From positions 1-6,132 of the forward strand of contig CAYMHW010000101.1 in the NCBI GenBank assembly GCA_964390365.1: DNA of 6,132 bases. Reading direction: 5' to 3'. Below, piece after piece: positions 1 to 6,077 of this stretch. The notes under the pieces were generated by a model. That model did no database searches. It was not told the origin of the DNA and saw nothing but the letters and a program-made list of their open reading frames with translations. Source of the stretch: JALQTD01 sp964390365. GTDB lineage: Bacteria; Bacteroidota; Bacteroidia; Flavobacteriales_D; Sanyastnellaceae. Numbering within the stretch: position 1 is the first letter of the stretch; each line of letters begins with the position of its first letter. The position numbers and the translations under genes were made by a program.

Positions 1-884
1 TCGCTCAACATCGCCCCCCCGTTGTTGTTCGTGTACGGATCCGTCGCCCCGTTCAGGTAAATGATGTCGTCGTTGTTGGCGATGAGTTCCATGTGGATGG
101 CCACGTCGCGGTGGTAAACGCCGTTGATGCGGACCATCGAAGTGACCATGGCGGAGAGGGCGCCGGAGACCGTGCCGCCGTGGAATTGGGCGTATTCGCC
201 TGTGCAGGCAAGGGCCAAACGATACGTGCGCAACTGCGCGCCGTTGGGAACTGCAGCCGTCGGCGGCGCCGTGCGCTCCTCAGCGGTGGCGCCCGGTTGG
301 CGCACATCCAATCCCATGCGCAGCATCTTCGATGGCTCCACTTCACCGTGCACCTCACACCCGGTGCGCACTTTGTCAGTGGTCTCAAAGAATGCACTCC
401 GTGTGTAGGCCAAATACGCCCCCATCGCCCCATCCCGGTCCACCGGATCGATGTAAACCGTCTCGCCCCCCGGCGACAGCAACATCGCATGAAACCCGCG
501 CTCCGTCACATCGAAGTGCACCGTTCCCCCCAGCCCATCCGCCGCCACCCCCGTGAACGTCCGGATCTGCGGATACCGCGCTTGCAGCTCCTCCGCCATC
601 ACCCGTTCCTCCACCACCCGGTAGTCCCGCCACCGCCCATCCGGCGTCGGAAACCGCAGCACCGCTTCCGACTGCGCCGCCGCCGCTCCGTGCCCCGGCA
701 CGTCCTCGAGCCAAAGACTCAACGCCGGCACGTCCACCGCAAGCGCTCGGTACTTCGCCGGCGCAATGACGGGTTGCACATCGGCGGGCAGGTCAGCGTC
801 TTTCCACGCCGTGAATTGCGCCCAAGCAGGCAGGGTTCCAAGGAGCAGCGTCGCCAGAACCGAGAGGGTTTGGAATGGTTTCAT
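1..884 (-). CDS. Secreted reprolysin-like (M12B-type) zinc metalloprotease, N-terminal part; runs off left edge
   Basis: This is an open frame of 294 codons from an ATG at 884 down to the left edge, with no stop in the window. Residues 1-22 form a clear Sec signal peptide (MKPFQTLSVLATLLLGTLPAWA, followed by QF), which fixes the start. Residues of about 23-215 look like a propeptide; Cys176 in RTGCEV is its only cysteine and could act as a cysteine switch, which is inference. From about residue 218 (LRTYRLALACTGEYAQFHGG) to TDPYTNNNGGAML the sequence matches, from memory of the family, the opening of the catalytic domain of Bacteroidota reprolysin-like metallopeptidases. The zinc site HExxHxxGxxH and any type IX secretion sorting domain would lie outside the window, so catalytic competence cannot be judged. 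The likely role is extracellular protein degradation. It follows the desaturase on the same strand after 63 bases, with a hairpin between them. Confidence 0.85.
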   Translation of the reverse strand, partial: MKPFQTLSVLATLLLGTLPAWAQFTAWKDADLPADVQPVIAPAKYRALAVDVPALSLWLEDVPGHGAAAAQSEAVLRFPTPDGRWRDYRVVEERVMAEELQARYPQIRTFTGVAADGLGGTVHFDVTERGFHAMLLSPGGETVYIDPVDRDGAMGAYLAYTRSAFFETTDKVRTGCEVHGEVEPSKMLRMGLDVRQPGATAEERTAPPTAAVPNGAQLRTYRLALACTGEYAQFHGGTVSGALSAMVTSMVRINGVYHRDVAIHMELIANNDDIIYLNGATDPYTNNNGGAMLS

Positions 885-888
885 CAGC

Positions 889-917
889 AAAAAGGTGGGA
901 CGTTGTGGCCCCACCTT
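889..917 (-). terminator. Terminator-like hairpin between desaturase and metalloprotease
   Basis: Read on the minus strand, AAGGTGGG (917-910) pairs with CCCACCTT (899-892) across a 10-base loop, a perfect 8-bp stem. The T's at 893-889 (the first two in the stem) give a short U tract. It starts about 30 bases after the desaturase stop codon and fits a rho-independent terminator for that gene. The U tract is short and the structure ends only 4 bases before the metalloprotease ATG, so it may instead, or also, act in the 5' leader of that gene. Confidence 0.55.
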
Positions 918-918
918 C

Positions 919-926
919 CTAAGTTA
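919..926 (-). promoter_or_regulatory. Possible Bacteroidota -7 box for the metalloprotease
   Basis: TAACTTAG on the minus strand matches the Bacteroidota -7 consensus TAnnTTTG at all but one fixed position. Transcription would start about 7 bases downstream, at the outer edge of the hairpin stem, giving a leader of about 30 bases made up almost wholly of the hairpin. I see no convincing -33 TTG at the usual 17-23 base spacing, so the call is weak. Confidence 0.3.
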
Positions 927-947
927 TGCTATTTCACGTCAACGTCG

Positions 948-2036
948 TCAGGCCGTAGTGCCCAACGAGCGCAACATCCGCGTGTGCACCCGCAACGCCG
1001 TCCAGAAGGTCGTTTGCGAGTTGTACGGCAGGCCGAATTCCTTCGCCGTTTTTTCGACGATGGGCGCGAGCTTGCGGTGGTGCACGTGGCAGACGTTCGG
1101 GAACAGGTGGTGCTCGATTTGGTGGTTCAACCCGCCGCATAGCCAAGTGAGGAGGCGCGAGCGGGTGCCGAAGTTCGCCGTGGTTTGGAGCTGATGCGCC
1201 ATCGGATCCGATTCCATCACCTCACCTTTCACCGCCAGCGGGAACGCGTGGTGCTCCATGACGTGAGCCAATTGGAAAATGGAGGCCAAACCCAAGCCCG
1301 CCACCGCATGCATCAAAACCCACCCCAGCAAGACCTGCCACCAAACCAAATCCGAGAAGATCAACGGCAGCGCCATCATGTACGTGAAATGCAGCGTTTT
1401 CGTGATGACGAGGTACGCAATCAGCTTGCCCTTCGTGGTGCCGGAGCGCTCGATCAACCCTTTCTTATCGTAGCGGCTGATCGCCATCCAATCCTTCGCC
1501 GTGATCCAAAACAGCGACATGATGGCGTAGAAGAACCACGCATAAATGTGCTGGAACCGGTGCCATGGCTTCAAAGGACGCTGTGGCGTAAACCGCAACG
1601 CACCAGGCGTATCGATGTCCTCGTCGAGCCCCTCGATGTTCGTGAACGTGTGGTGCAACACGTTGTGCTGGATGCGCCACAAGGCCGCATTGCCCCCGAC
1701 CAAATCCAACGTCCTTCCGAGCAGATCGTTCACCACCTTCGACTTCGAAAACGCGCCGTGGTTCGCATCGTGCATGACGTTGAGCCCGATGCCCGCGAGT
1801 CCGAGTCCCATCACGAATTCAGCGACCCAAAACCACACCCCAGTGCCCGTAACGCCAAACGTGAACAGCACCCAAGGCACGAAGTAGAGCGCGAGCATTA
1901 CCCCGGTTTTCAGGTACATCCGCCAATCGCCGGTGCGGTTGATTTGGTTCTCTTTGAAGTAGGCATCCACACGTTGGCGGAGGGTGCGCGTGAACTCAGA
2001 AGTGTCGCGCGGAAAACGAACAGTCGGTATATGCAT
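948..2036 (-). CDS. Membrane fatty acid desaturase, front-end (linoleoyl-CoA desaturase-like) type
   Basis: This is a 362-residue di-iron membrane desaturase of the FA_desaturase family that introduces a double bond into the acyl chain of a lipid or acyl-CoA. All three histidine boxes are visible: HDANH (89-93), HNVLHH (124-129) and HQIEHH (305-310). The third has Q before the histidine pair (Q-x-x-H-H overlap), as in delta-5/delta-6-type front-end enzymes. A further histidine cluster, HVMEHH (258-263), lies upstream of box three. Hydrophobic segments fall near 44-62, 66-87, 165-180, 204-227 and 230-256. There is no N-terminal cytochrome b5 domain, so electrons must come from a separate ferredoxin or cytochrome, as is usual for bacterial members. 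Length is normal for the family. The ATG at 2036 lies 17 bases after a TATCTTCG box and has no Shine-Dalgarno sequence. The gene is divergent from the TonB-dependent receptor. Exact regiospecificity cannot be read from the sequence. Confidence 0.92.
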   Translation of the reverse strand: MHIPTVRFPRDTSEFTRTLRQRVDAYFKENQINRTGDWRMYLKTGVMLALYFVPWVLFTFGVTGTGVWFWVAEFVMGLGLAGIGLNVMHDANHGAFSKSKVVNDLLGRTLDLVGGNAALWRIQHNVLHHTFTNIEGLDEDIDTPGALRFTPQRPLKPWHRFQHIYAWFFYAIMSLFWITAKDWMAISRYDKKGLIERSGTTKGKLIAYLVITKTLHFTYMMALPLIFSDLVWWQVLLGWVLMHAVAGLGLASIFQLAHVMEHHAFPLAVKGEVMESDPMAHQLQTTANFGTRSRLLTWLCGGLNHQIEHHLFPNVCHVHHRKLAPIVEKTAKEFGLPYNSQTTFWTALRVHTRMLRSLGTTA

Positions 2037-2053
2037 TTTGCAATCTCAGTTGC

Positions 2054-2061
2054 CGAAGATA
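2054..2061 (-). promoter_or_regulatory. Putative -7 promoter box of the desaturase gene
   Basis: TATCTTCG on the minus strand matches the Bacteroidota TAnnTTTG element with one change (C for T). It lies 17 bases before the desaturase ATG, which predicts a leader of roughly 10 bases. A -33 TTG element is not evident. The call rests on consensus match and position only. Confidence 0.45.
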
Positions 2062-2133
2062 CAACGCACCGGGGAAGTGGTTCCTGATCCGCTATTTTTA
2101 CTCGTTCTAAATTAAAATACCCGAATCGTGCGA

Positions 2134-2165
2134 TTGCCTTCACGCGGTCGGTGGAATGAATTTTG
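2134..2165 (+). promoter_or_regulatory. Putative Bacteroidota-type promoter of the TonB-dependent receptor
   Basis: TTG at 2134-2136 and GAATTTTG at 2158-2165 are 21 bases apart, within the 17-23 base spacing of Bacteroidota -33/-7 elements. GAATTTTG differs from TAnnTTTG only in its first base. It is followed by GCCCC and the ATG at 2171, so the transcript would start at or within a few bases of the start codon. The upstream stretch of about 2091-2121 is AT-rich compared with its surroundings. No Fur box or other operator palindrome is recognisable. Confidence 0.4.
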
Positions 2166-2170
2166 GCCCC

Positions 2171-4372
2171 ATGAAATTGACTGTCGCCGCCTTGTTGTTG
2201 AGTGCCCTCGGAGCCCAAGCCCAGGATTCTTTGTACACCATGACTTCCATGTGGCACGACCTGCCCGAAGCTGAGGTGCGCGCGGTGGGCCTCGCCGCCG
2301 GGGCTCAGGGAGCCGATGAGGTGGCGGGTGCGTTGACGGTGTTGACGGCTCGGGAGTTGCAGCGGTTTCAATACGCGGATCCGATGCAGGTACTGCGCGG
2401 CATTGCGGGCGTGAATTTGCAGGAGGAGGACGGATTTGGGCTGCGGCCGAACATCGGGCTGCGCGGGTCCGGAGCCGAGCGGTCCACGCGCATCACGCTC
2501 ATGGAGGACGGCGTGCTCGCGGCGCCCGCTCCGTATTCCGCGCCTGCCGCCTATTATTTCCCGAGCATCGCGCGGATGTCGTCCGTGGAGGTGATGAAGG
2601 GGAGCAGCCAAATCGCCTTCGGTCCCGCCACGTCCGGGGGCGCGTTGAACCTCGTGTCGACCGCGATTCCGGAGGCGGAGTTGGCGGGCCGGGTGGCGCT
2701 GGAAGCCGGGGCGTTTGGGGGGCAGCGGACGCAGGTGATGGTGGGCGGAACGCGGGCGGTGGGCGAGGGGAATTTGGCCTACCTCGTCGAGTTCCTGGGC
2801 CAAAGCAGCGACGGCTTCAAAACCGTTGACAACGGCGCCCCTAACGGCTTCCAGAAGGACGATCGGCTCCTGAAACTCGCCTGGCAACCCGATGCAGCGC
2901 GCGACCAACGCTGGCTCCTGAAGGTCGGTGACGTGCGCGAAATCAGCCACGAAACCTACCTCGGCCTCAGTGACGCGGATTTTGCCGCCACCCCTTATCG
3001 GCGGTACGCGGCCTCCGCCGAAGACGTCATGCACGCGGACCAAACCCAATTCAACCTGTCCCACGAAGTCCGCATCGGTCGCTGGGAATCCACCACCACC
3101 CTCTACCACAACACGTTCAACCGCAACTGGTACAAGCTCGATGGCTTGCGGGACTCCACCGGCGCTTCCGTCAGCCTGGTCGACGCCCTCGAAGCCCCCG
3201 GCTCGGCAGCATACACGCTCCTGACAGGCCGCACCTCCGTGGGCCTCGAGCAGCTCGAAGTGAAGGCGAACAACCGAGTGTACTATTCGGAAGGCCTGCA
3301 GCACCGCGGGAGCTGGACGTTCGGCGAACCGCTGCGCCTCACGTACGGCGTGCGCGCCCACCGCGATGGCATGGACCGCTTTCAATGGGTCGACGGTTAC
3401 GCGATGGAGGAAGGCCAAATGTTCCAACGCACCACCGGCACCCCGGGCGGTGCAGGCAACCGCATTGACGGCGCTGAAGCCCTGGCCGGCTTTGCCCGGG
3501 CGACCGTGAAGGCGGGTCCGTGGACCTTCACGCCGGGCCTTCGCCACGAGGCGATTCGGATGCAGCGCGAGTCGTTCAGCGACCCCGATCGCGAACAGGC
3601 CCCGACCGTCCGCACGAATGACGTGGCGGTCTGGCTGCCCGGCCTCGGCGTCACGAAGGCGCTCCGCGAGGACATGACGGCCTTCGCGGGCCTGCACCGT
3701 GGGTTCATCCCGCCCGGCTCAGCCCCGGGCACGGAGCCGGAGCGCAGTTGGAACGGCGAGCTCGGGCTGCGCCTGTCACGTGACGGCTTCTCGGGCCAAT
3801 TCGTGGCCTACCACACCGCATTCGGCAGCCTGCTCGGTTCCGACCTTGCGGCGGCGGGAGGTACCGGTTCGGGCGATGCCTTCAACGGCGGAAGCGCGGC
3901 GGCGCAGGGCGTCGAGGTCGAGTTCGCTTGGGATCCGCTCCGCACCCACCGGTCGGGGTGGGCGTTGCCGATTCGCGGGGCGTACACGTACACGCACGCG
4001 GTGTTCACGGAGTCGTTCGAGAGTGCCTACGAGCCGTGGGGGTTGGTGGATTCGGGGGATTTCATGCCGTACCTGGCGCCGCACACCGCGTCGTTGGGGG
4101 CGACGTTGGAAAAGGAGGGGCTTCATTTCGATGTCAACGCGCGCTATACGGCGGCGATGCGCACCGAGGCCGGCATCGGGGAGGCGGGGTTGTGGACGGA
4201 CGAGGCGCTCGTGGTCGACGCGGGGGTGCGGGGTGTTCTGGGGGAGCACTTGGAGGTCCGGGCGGCCGTGACGAATGTGGCGGATGCCGTGTATTCGGTG
4301 GCGCGTCGGCCTTACGGGTTGCGGCCGGGGGCGCCGCGGATGCTGCGGGTCGGGTGCAGTTGGGCGTTTTAG
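2171..4372 (+). CDS. TonB-dependent outer-membrane receptor, FecA-like (iron-complex uptake)
   Basis: This is a 733-residue outer-membrane receptor that would import a ligand, probably a ferric chelate, using energy from TonB-ExbB-ExbD. Residues 1-17 are a signal peptide (MKLTVAALLLSALGAQA, then Q). The Met at 2171 is preferred over an in-frame ATG at 2156 because it places the signal peptide correctly and follows a promoter-like box. Residues EAEVRAV (about 33-39) may be the TonB box. The plug domain spans about 50-165 and carries GFGLRPNIGLRG, ERSTRITLMEDGV and APAPYSAPAAYYFPS, motifs typical of FecA-type (ferric dicitrate) receptors. The rest is beta-barrel, ending in a terminal aromatic residue (SWAF) as expected for outer-membrane proteins. 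Length is normal. No fecI/fecR, ABC transporter or siderophore gene lies nearby, and there is no visible N-terminal signalling domain, so the ligand is unproven. The gene diverges from the desaturase and its TAG stop overlaps the TAA of the DUF389 gene. Codon use shifts sharply within it: C-ending from about 2790 to 3300, G-ending from about 3950 to the stop. Confidence 0.92.
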   Translation: MKLTVAALLLSALGAQAQDSLYTMTSMWHDLPEAEVRAVGLAAGAQGADEVAGALTVLTARELQRFQYADPMQVLRGIAGVNLQEEDGFGLRPNIGLRGSGAERSTRITLMEDGVLAAPAPYSAPAAYYFPSIARMSSVEVMKGSSQIAFGPATSGGALNLVSTAIPEAELAGRVALEAGAFGGQRTQVMVGGTRAVGEGNLAYLVEFLGQSSDGFKTVDNGAPNGFQKDDRLLKLAWQPDAARDQRWLLKVGDVREISHETYLGLSDADFAATPYRRYAASAEDVMHADQTQFNLSHEVRIGRWESTTTLYHNTFNRNWYKLDGLRDSTGASVSLVDALEAPGSAAYTLLTGRTSVGLEQLEVKANNRVYYSEGLQHRGSWTFGEPLRLTYGVRAHRDGMDRFQWVDGYAMEEGQMFQRTTGTPGGAGNRIDGAEALAGFARATVKAGPWTFTPGLRHEAIRMQRESFSDPDREQAPTVRTNDVAVWLPGLGVTKALREDMTAFAGLHRGFIPPGSAPGTEPERSWNGELGLRLSRDGFSGQFVAYHTAFGSLLGSDLAAAGGTGSGDAFNGGSAAAQGVEVEFAWDPLRTHRSGWALPIRGAYTYTHAVFTESFESAYEPWGLVDSGDFMPYLAPHTASLGATLEKEGLHFDVNARYTAAMRTEAGIGEAGLWTDEALVVDAGVRGVLGEHLEVRAAVTNVADAVYSVARRPYGLRPGAPRMLRVGCSWAF

Positions 4373-5760
4373 TGATGGCTCACGCGGACGTCTTCGCGGG
4401 AGAGGCGGAGGCGCAGCCAATCGGCGATGCGGGCTTGGGCGGCGAGCCGTTCGGGCGTCGAGTCGGGGAGCCACGTGATGTCGATCCACGGGACGCGCTC
4501 GGCGGTTGAGGAGCCGCGCTGTTGTTCGGAGACGATGCCGGTGTGGACGGCGGTGATGGCCGCGTCTTGGAGGAGGAGCTCGCCGGGCAGGGAGGCAGGG
4601 AGGAGCTCGCCTTCGAGGGCCTGTCGCGTGGCGGCGAGTTCGTCGTTGAGGCGGCGGATTTCGGCGTCCCGGTCAGCCAGGTCGGCGCGGCCCGTGGAGT
4701 AGAGGTCGATGAGCCGTTGCATTTCGTCGAGGCCGGCGTCCGAGGGGCGGTTTTGGACCACGTGGAGGGTGGCGCCGGTGACGACGCCCGCGAGGCCGGA
4801 TTGCCACTCGGTGAGGAGGGCGTCGGGCACGTGTTCACCGAGGAGGACGAGGTCGACGATGGGGGCGCCTTCCTCGTACCGAATTTCCTGTTTGACCACT
4901 TCCATGCCGGGGTAGCGGACGTGCTCGGAGAGGTATTCGGTGATTTGGCCCGCGTGGATGCCTTCGGAAACCGTGCGGTAGAAAATCCAACCGGACGGCA
5001 GCACGAGCGCCAGCAGCGCCACCGCGAAATACCGCTTGTACTTGCGCTCCTTCATCGCGTCAGGCAGCACGACCATCGGGAAGCGCAAATAGCGCACAAC
5101 CAACGTGGTAGCCGTCGCAATCAGGATGGCGTTGATGAGGAAGAGGTAGAAGGCGCCGAAGAAGAAGTGCCAATCGCCGTGGGCCAAACCAAATCCCGCC
5201 GTGCACAACGGCGGCATGAGCGCCGTCGCGATCGCCACCCCCGGAATGACGTTGTTCTTCTCCTTGCGCGAACCCGCGAGGATGCCGGTCAACCCGCCGA
5301 AGAGCGCGATGAGCACGTCGAGCAGGGTGGGGTTCGTCCGGGCGAAGAGTTCGTTCGAGGGCGCGTCGAGCGGGGAGATGAGGAAGTACACGGCGCTCGC
5401 GGCGATGGAGATGCCCGCGGCCACGCCGAGGTTGAGCACCGACTTGCGCACCATGGACAAATCGTTGATGCCCACGCCCAAACCGAAGCCCATGATGGGA
5501 CCCATGAGCGGGGAGATCAACATCGCGCCGATGACCACCGCGGTCGAGTCGACGTTGAGGCCGATGGACGCGATGACGATGGCGAAACCGAGGATCCACA
5601 CGTTGAATCCCTTGAATTCGATGTCCTTTTGGATGCCGGCGATGGTGGACTCGGGCTCGGCCAAATCCACGATGCTCAAGCGGTCGATTACAATGGGTCG
5701 CAAAATGGCCAGAACCCGGGTGAACGGGCTGACGCGGGGCGTTTCAGGAGCGGTTTCCAT
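4369..5760 (-). CDS. DUF389 family multi-pass inner-membrane protein
   Basis: This is a 463-residue protein of unknown molecular function. The DUF389 core spans about residues 50-230, with the conserved stretches VVIGAMLISPLMGPIMGFG (about 75-93) and NNVIPGVAIATALMPPLC (about 169-186). About seven hydrophobic segments lie near 52-70, 74-95, 108-128, 145-162, 182-193, 197-222 and 245-262. The soluble C-terminal part (about 263-463) includes a heptad-like, charged helix, LDEMQRLIDLYSTG through ATRQALEGEL (about 344-386), which suggests a coiled coil and oligomer formation. The ATG at 5760 was chosen because METAPETP begins the recognisable protein and a TACTTTCG box ends 4 bases before it. A longer frame from a GTG at 5880 would add 40 low-complexity residues running through the promoter-like box. 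The gene is convergent with the receptor and overlaps its stop by 4 bases. A transport or stress role is sometimes supposed for the family, but nothing here shows it. Confidence 0.88.
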   Translation of the reverse strand: METAPETPRVSPFTRVLAILRPIVIDRLSIVDLAEPESTIAGIQKDIEFKGFNVWILGFAIVIASIGLNVDSTAVVIGAMLISPLMGPIMGFGLGVGINDLSMVRKSVLNLGVAAGISIAASAVYFLISPLDAPSNELFARTNPTLLDVLIALFGGLTGILAGSRKEKNNVIPGVAIATALMPPLCTAGFGLAHGDWHFFFGAFYLFLINAILIATATTLVVRYLRFPMVVLPDAMKERKYKRYFAVALLALVLPSGWIFYRTVSEGIHAGQITEYLSEHVRYPGMEVVKQEIRYEEGAPIVDLVLLGEHVPDALLTEWQSGLAGVVTGATLHVVQNRPSDAGLDEMQRLIDLYSTGRADLADRDAEIRRLNDELAATRQALEGELLPASLPGELLLQDAAITAVHTGIVSEQQRGSSTAERVPWIDITWLPDSTPERLAAQARIADWLRLRLSREDVRVSHH

Positions 5761-5764
5761 GGGC

Positions 5765-5772
5765 CGAAAGTA
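5765..5772 (-). promoter_or_regulatory. Putative -7 promoter box immediately before the DUF389 start
   Basis: TACTTTCG on the minus strand matches TAnnTTTG with one change. Only GCCC (5764-5761) separates it from the ATG at 5760, so transcription would start at about the start codon itself. TTCG lies 21 bases upstream as a weak -33 candidate, and an A9 tract on the coding strand (5808-5816) lies about 35 bases upstream and could act as an UP-like element. Confidence 0.45.
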
Positions 5773-6077
5773 GAACGTCTGCAGAACTGGAGTCGAAGGG
5801 GCTGAACTTTTTTTTTCGGAGGGAGTGCAAATCATTGGGGATTTACGGATTTGTTCCGAATGTTGCACCGCGAAAAGCACGTCCTACGATGAACTTGACC
5901 TTCCATGCAACCCCGGCCTTGAACGGCTGGTTGGCGCGCTTCCTCCAACGCGGTTGGGGGTGGCGGGGCATGCGCGCGTTCATCATTCGGCTCTGAGTCG
6001 GCGGGGTCACCACGCGAGGCGCGAGGGAACTCGTGCGCGCGGCCGGCTGAAATCATTCACCCCCCGATCCTTCCGAC
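5773..6077. other. Intergenic region between divergent DUF389 and arginine decarboxylase genes
   Basis: This stretch of about 305 bases has no confident gene. It holds a nine-base T run (5808-5816), a small perfect hairpin CCAAC-GCG-GTTGG (5945-5957), a tandem GCGAGG-C-GCGAGG motif near 6013-6026, and one 35-codon frame at 5889-5996 listed separately. No GC-rich stem adjoins the T run, so it is not a terminator on the plus strand. No clear TAnnTTTG box was found on the plus strand ahead of the gene at 6078. No tRNA or recognised riboswitch fold was seen. Confidence 0.6.
5889..5996 (+). CDS. Doubtful small open reading frame, 35 residues
   Basis: ATG at 5889 to TGA at 5994-5996 encodes a short basic, tryptophan- and arginine-rich peptide starting MNLTFHATPALNGW and ending GMRAFIIRL. 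About four fifths of its codons end in G or C, but the whole region is GC-rich, so this is weak support for coding. It has no Shine-Dalgarno sequence and no recognisable promoter box. I do not recognise the product. It would lie in the leader of the downstream decarboxylase gene, 81 bases before its start, if both are read from one promoter. Chance occurrence is the more likely explanation. Confidence 0.2.
   Translation: MNLTFHATPALNGWLARFLQRGWGWRGMRAFIIRL

Noticed and set aside
93..1142. 349-codon plus-strand frame antisense to the metalloprotease and desaturase
   Set aside because: It spans the gap between two real genes, is R/H/P-rich and resembles no family. The minus-strand frames have a signal peptide and histidine boxes.
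1185..2087. 300-codon plus-strand frame antisense to the desaturase
   Set aside because: The opposite strand encodes all three desaturase histidine boxes in one intact frame.
36..2383. Three copies of the palindrome CGGATCCG (36-43, 1203-1210, 2376-2383)
   Set aside because: Each lies in a coding region at an Asp-Pro codon pair (GAT CCG) in its gene, so codon choice explains them; they are not arranged like operators.
1910..3697. 595-codon open frame on the minus strand antisense to the receptor gene
   Set aside because: It overlaps two well-supported genes, its translation is rich in R, H, G and A with no recognisable motif, and long antisense frames are expected in GC-rich coding DNA.
4522..5805. 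427-codon plus-strand frame antisense to the DUF389 gene
   Set aside because: The product is dominated by D, E, G, R and H, as expected from reading the complement of GC-rich membrane-protein codons; the minus-strand gene has clear family motifs.
5808..5816. T9 run as a plus-strand terminator
   Set aside because: No stable GC-rich stem directly precedes it, and no plus-strand gene ends upstream.
5761..5880. 40-residue N-terminal extension of the DUF389 protein from a GTG at 5880
   Set aside because: The extension lacks family similarity, crosses an A9 tract and contains the promoter-like box; the ATG at 5760 is better placed.
5832..6056. 74-codon minus-strand frame upstream of DUF389
   Set aside because: Low-complexity proline- and arginine-rich product, no promoter box or known family.
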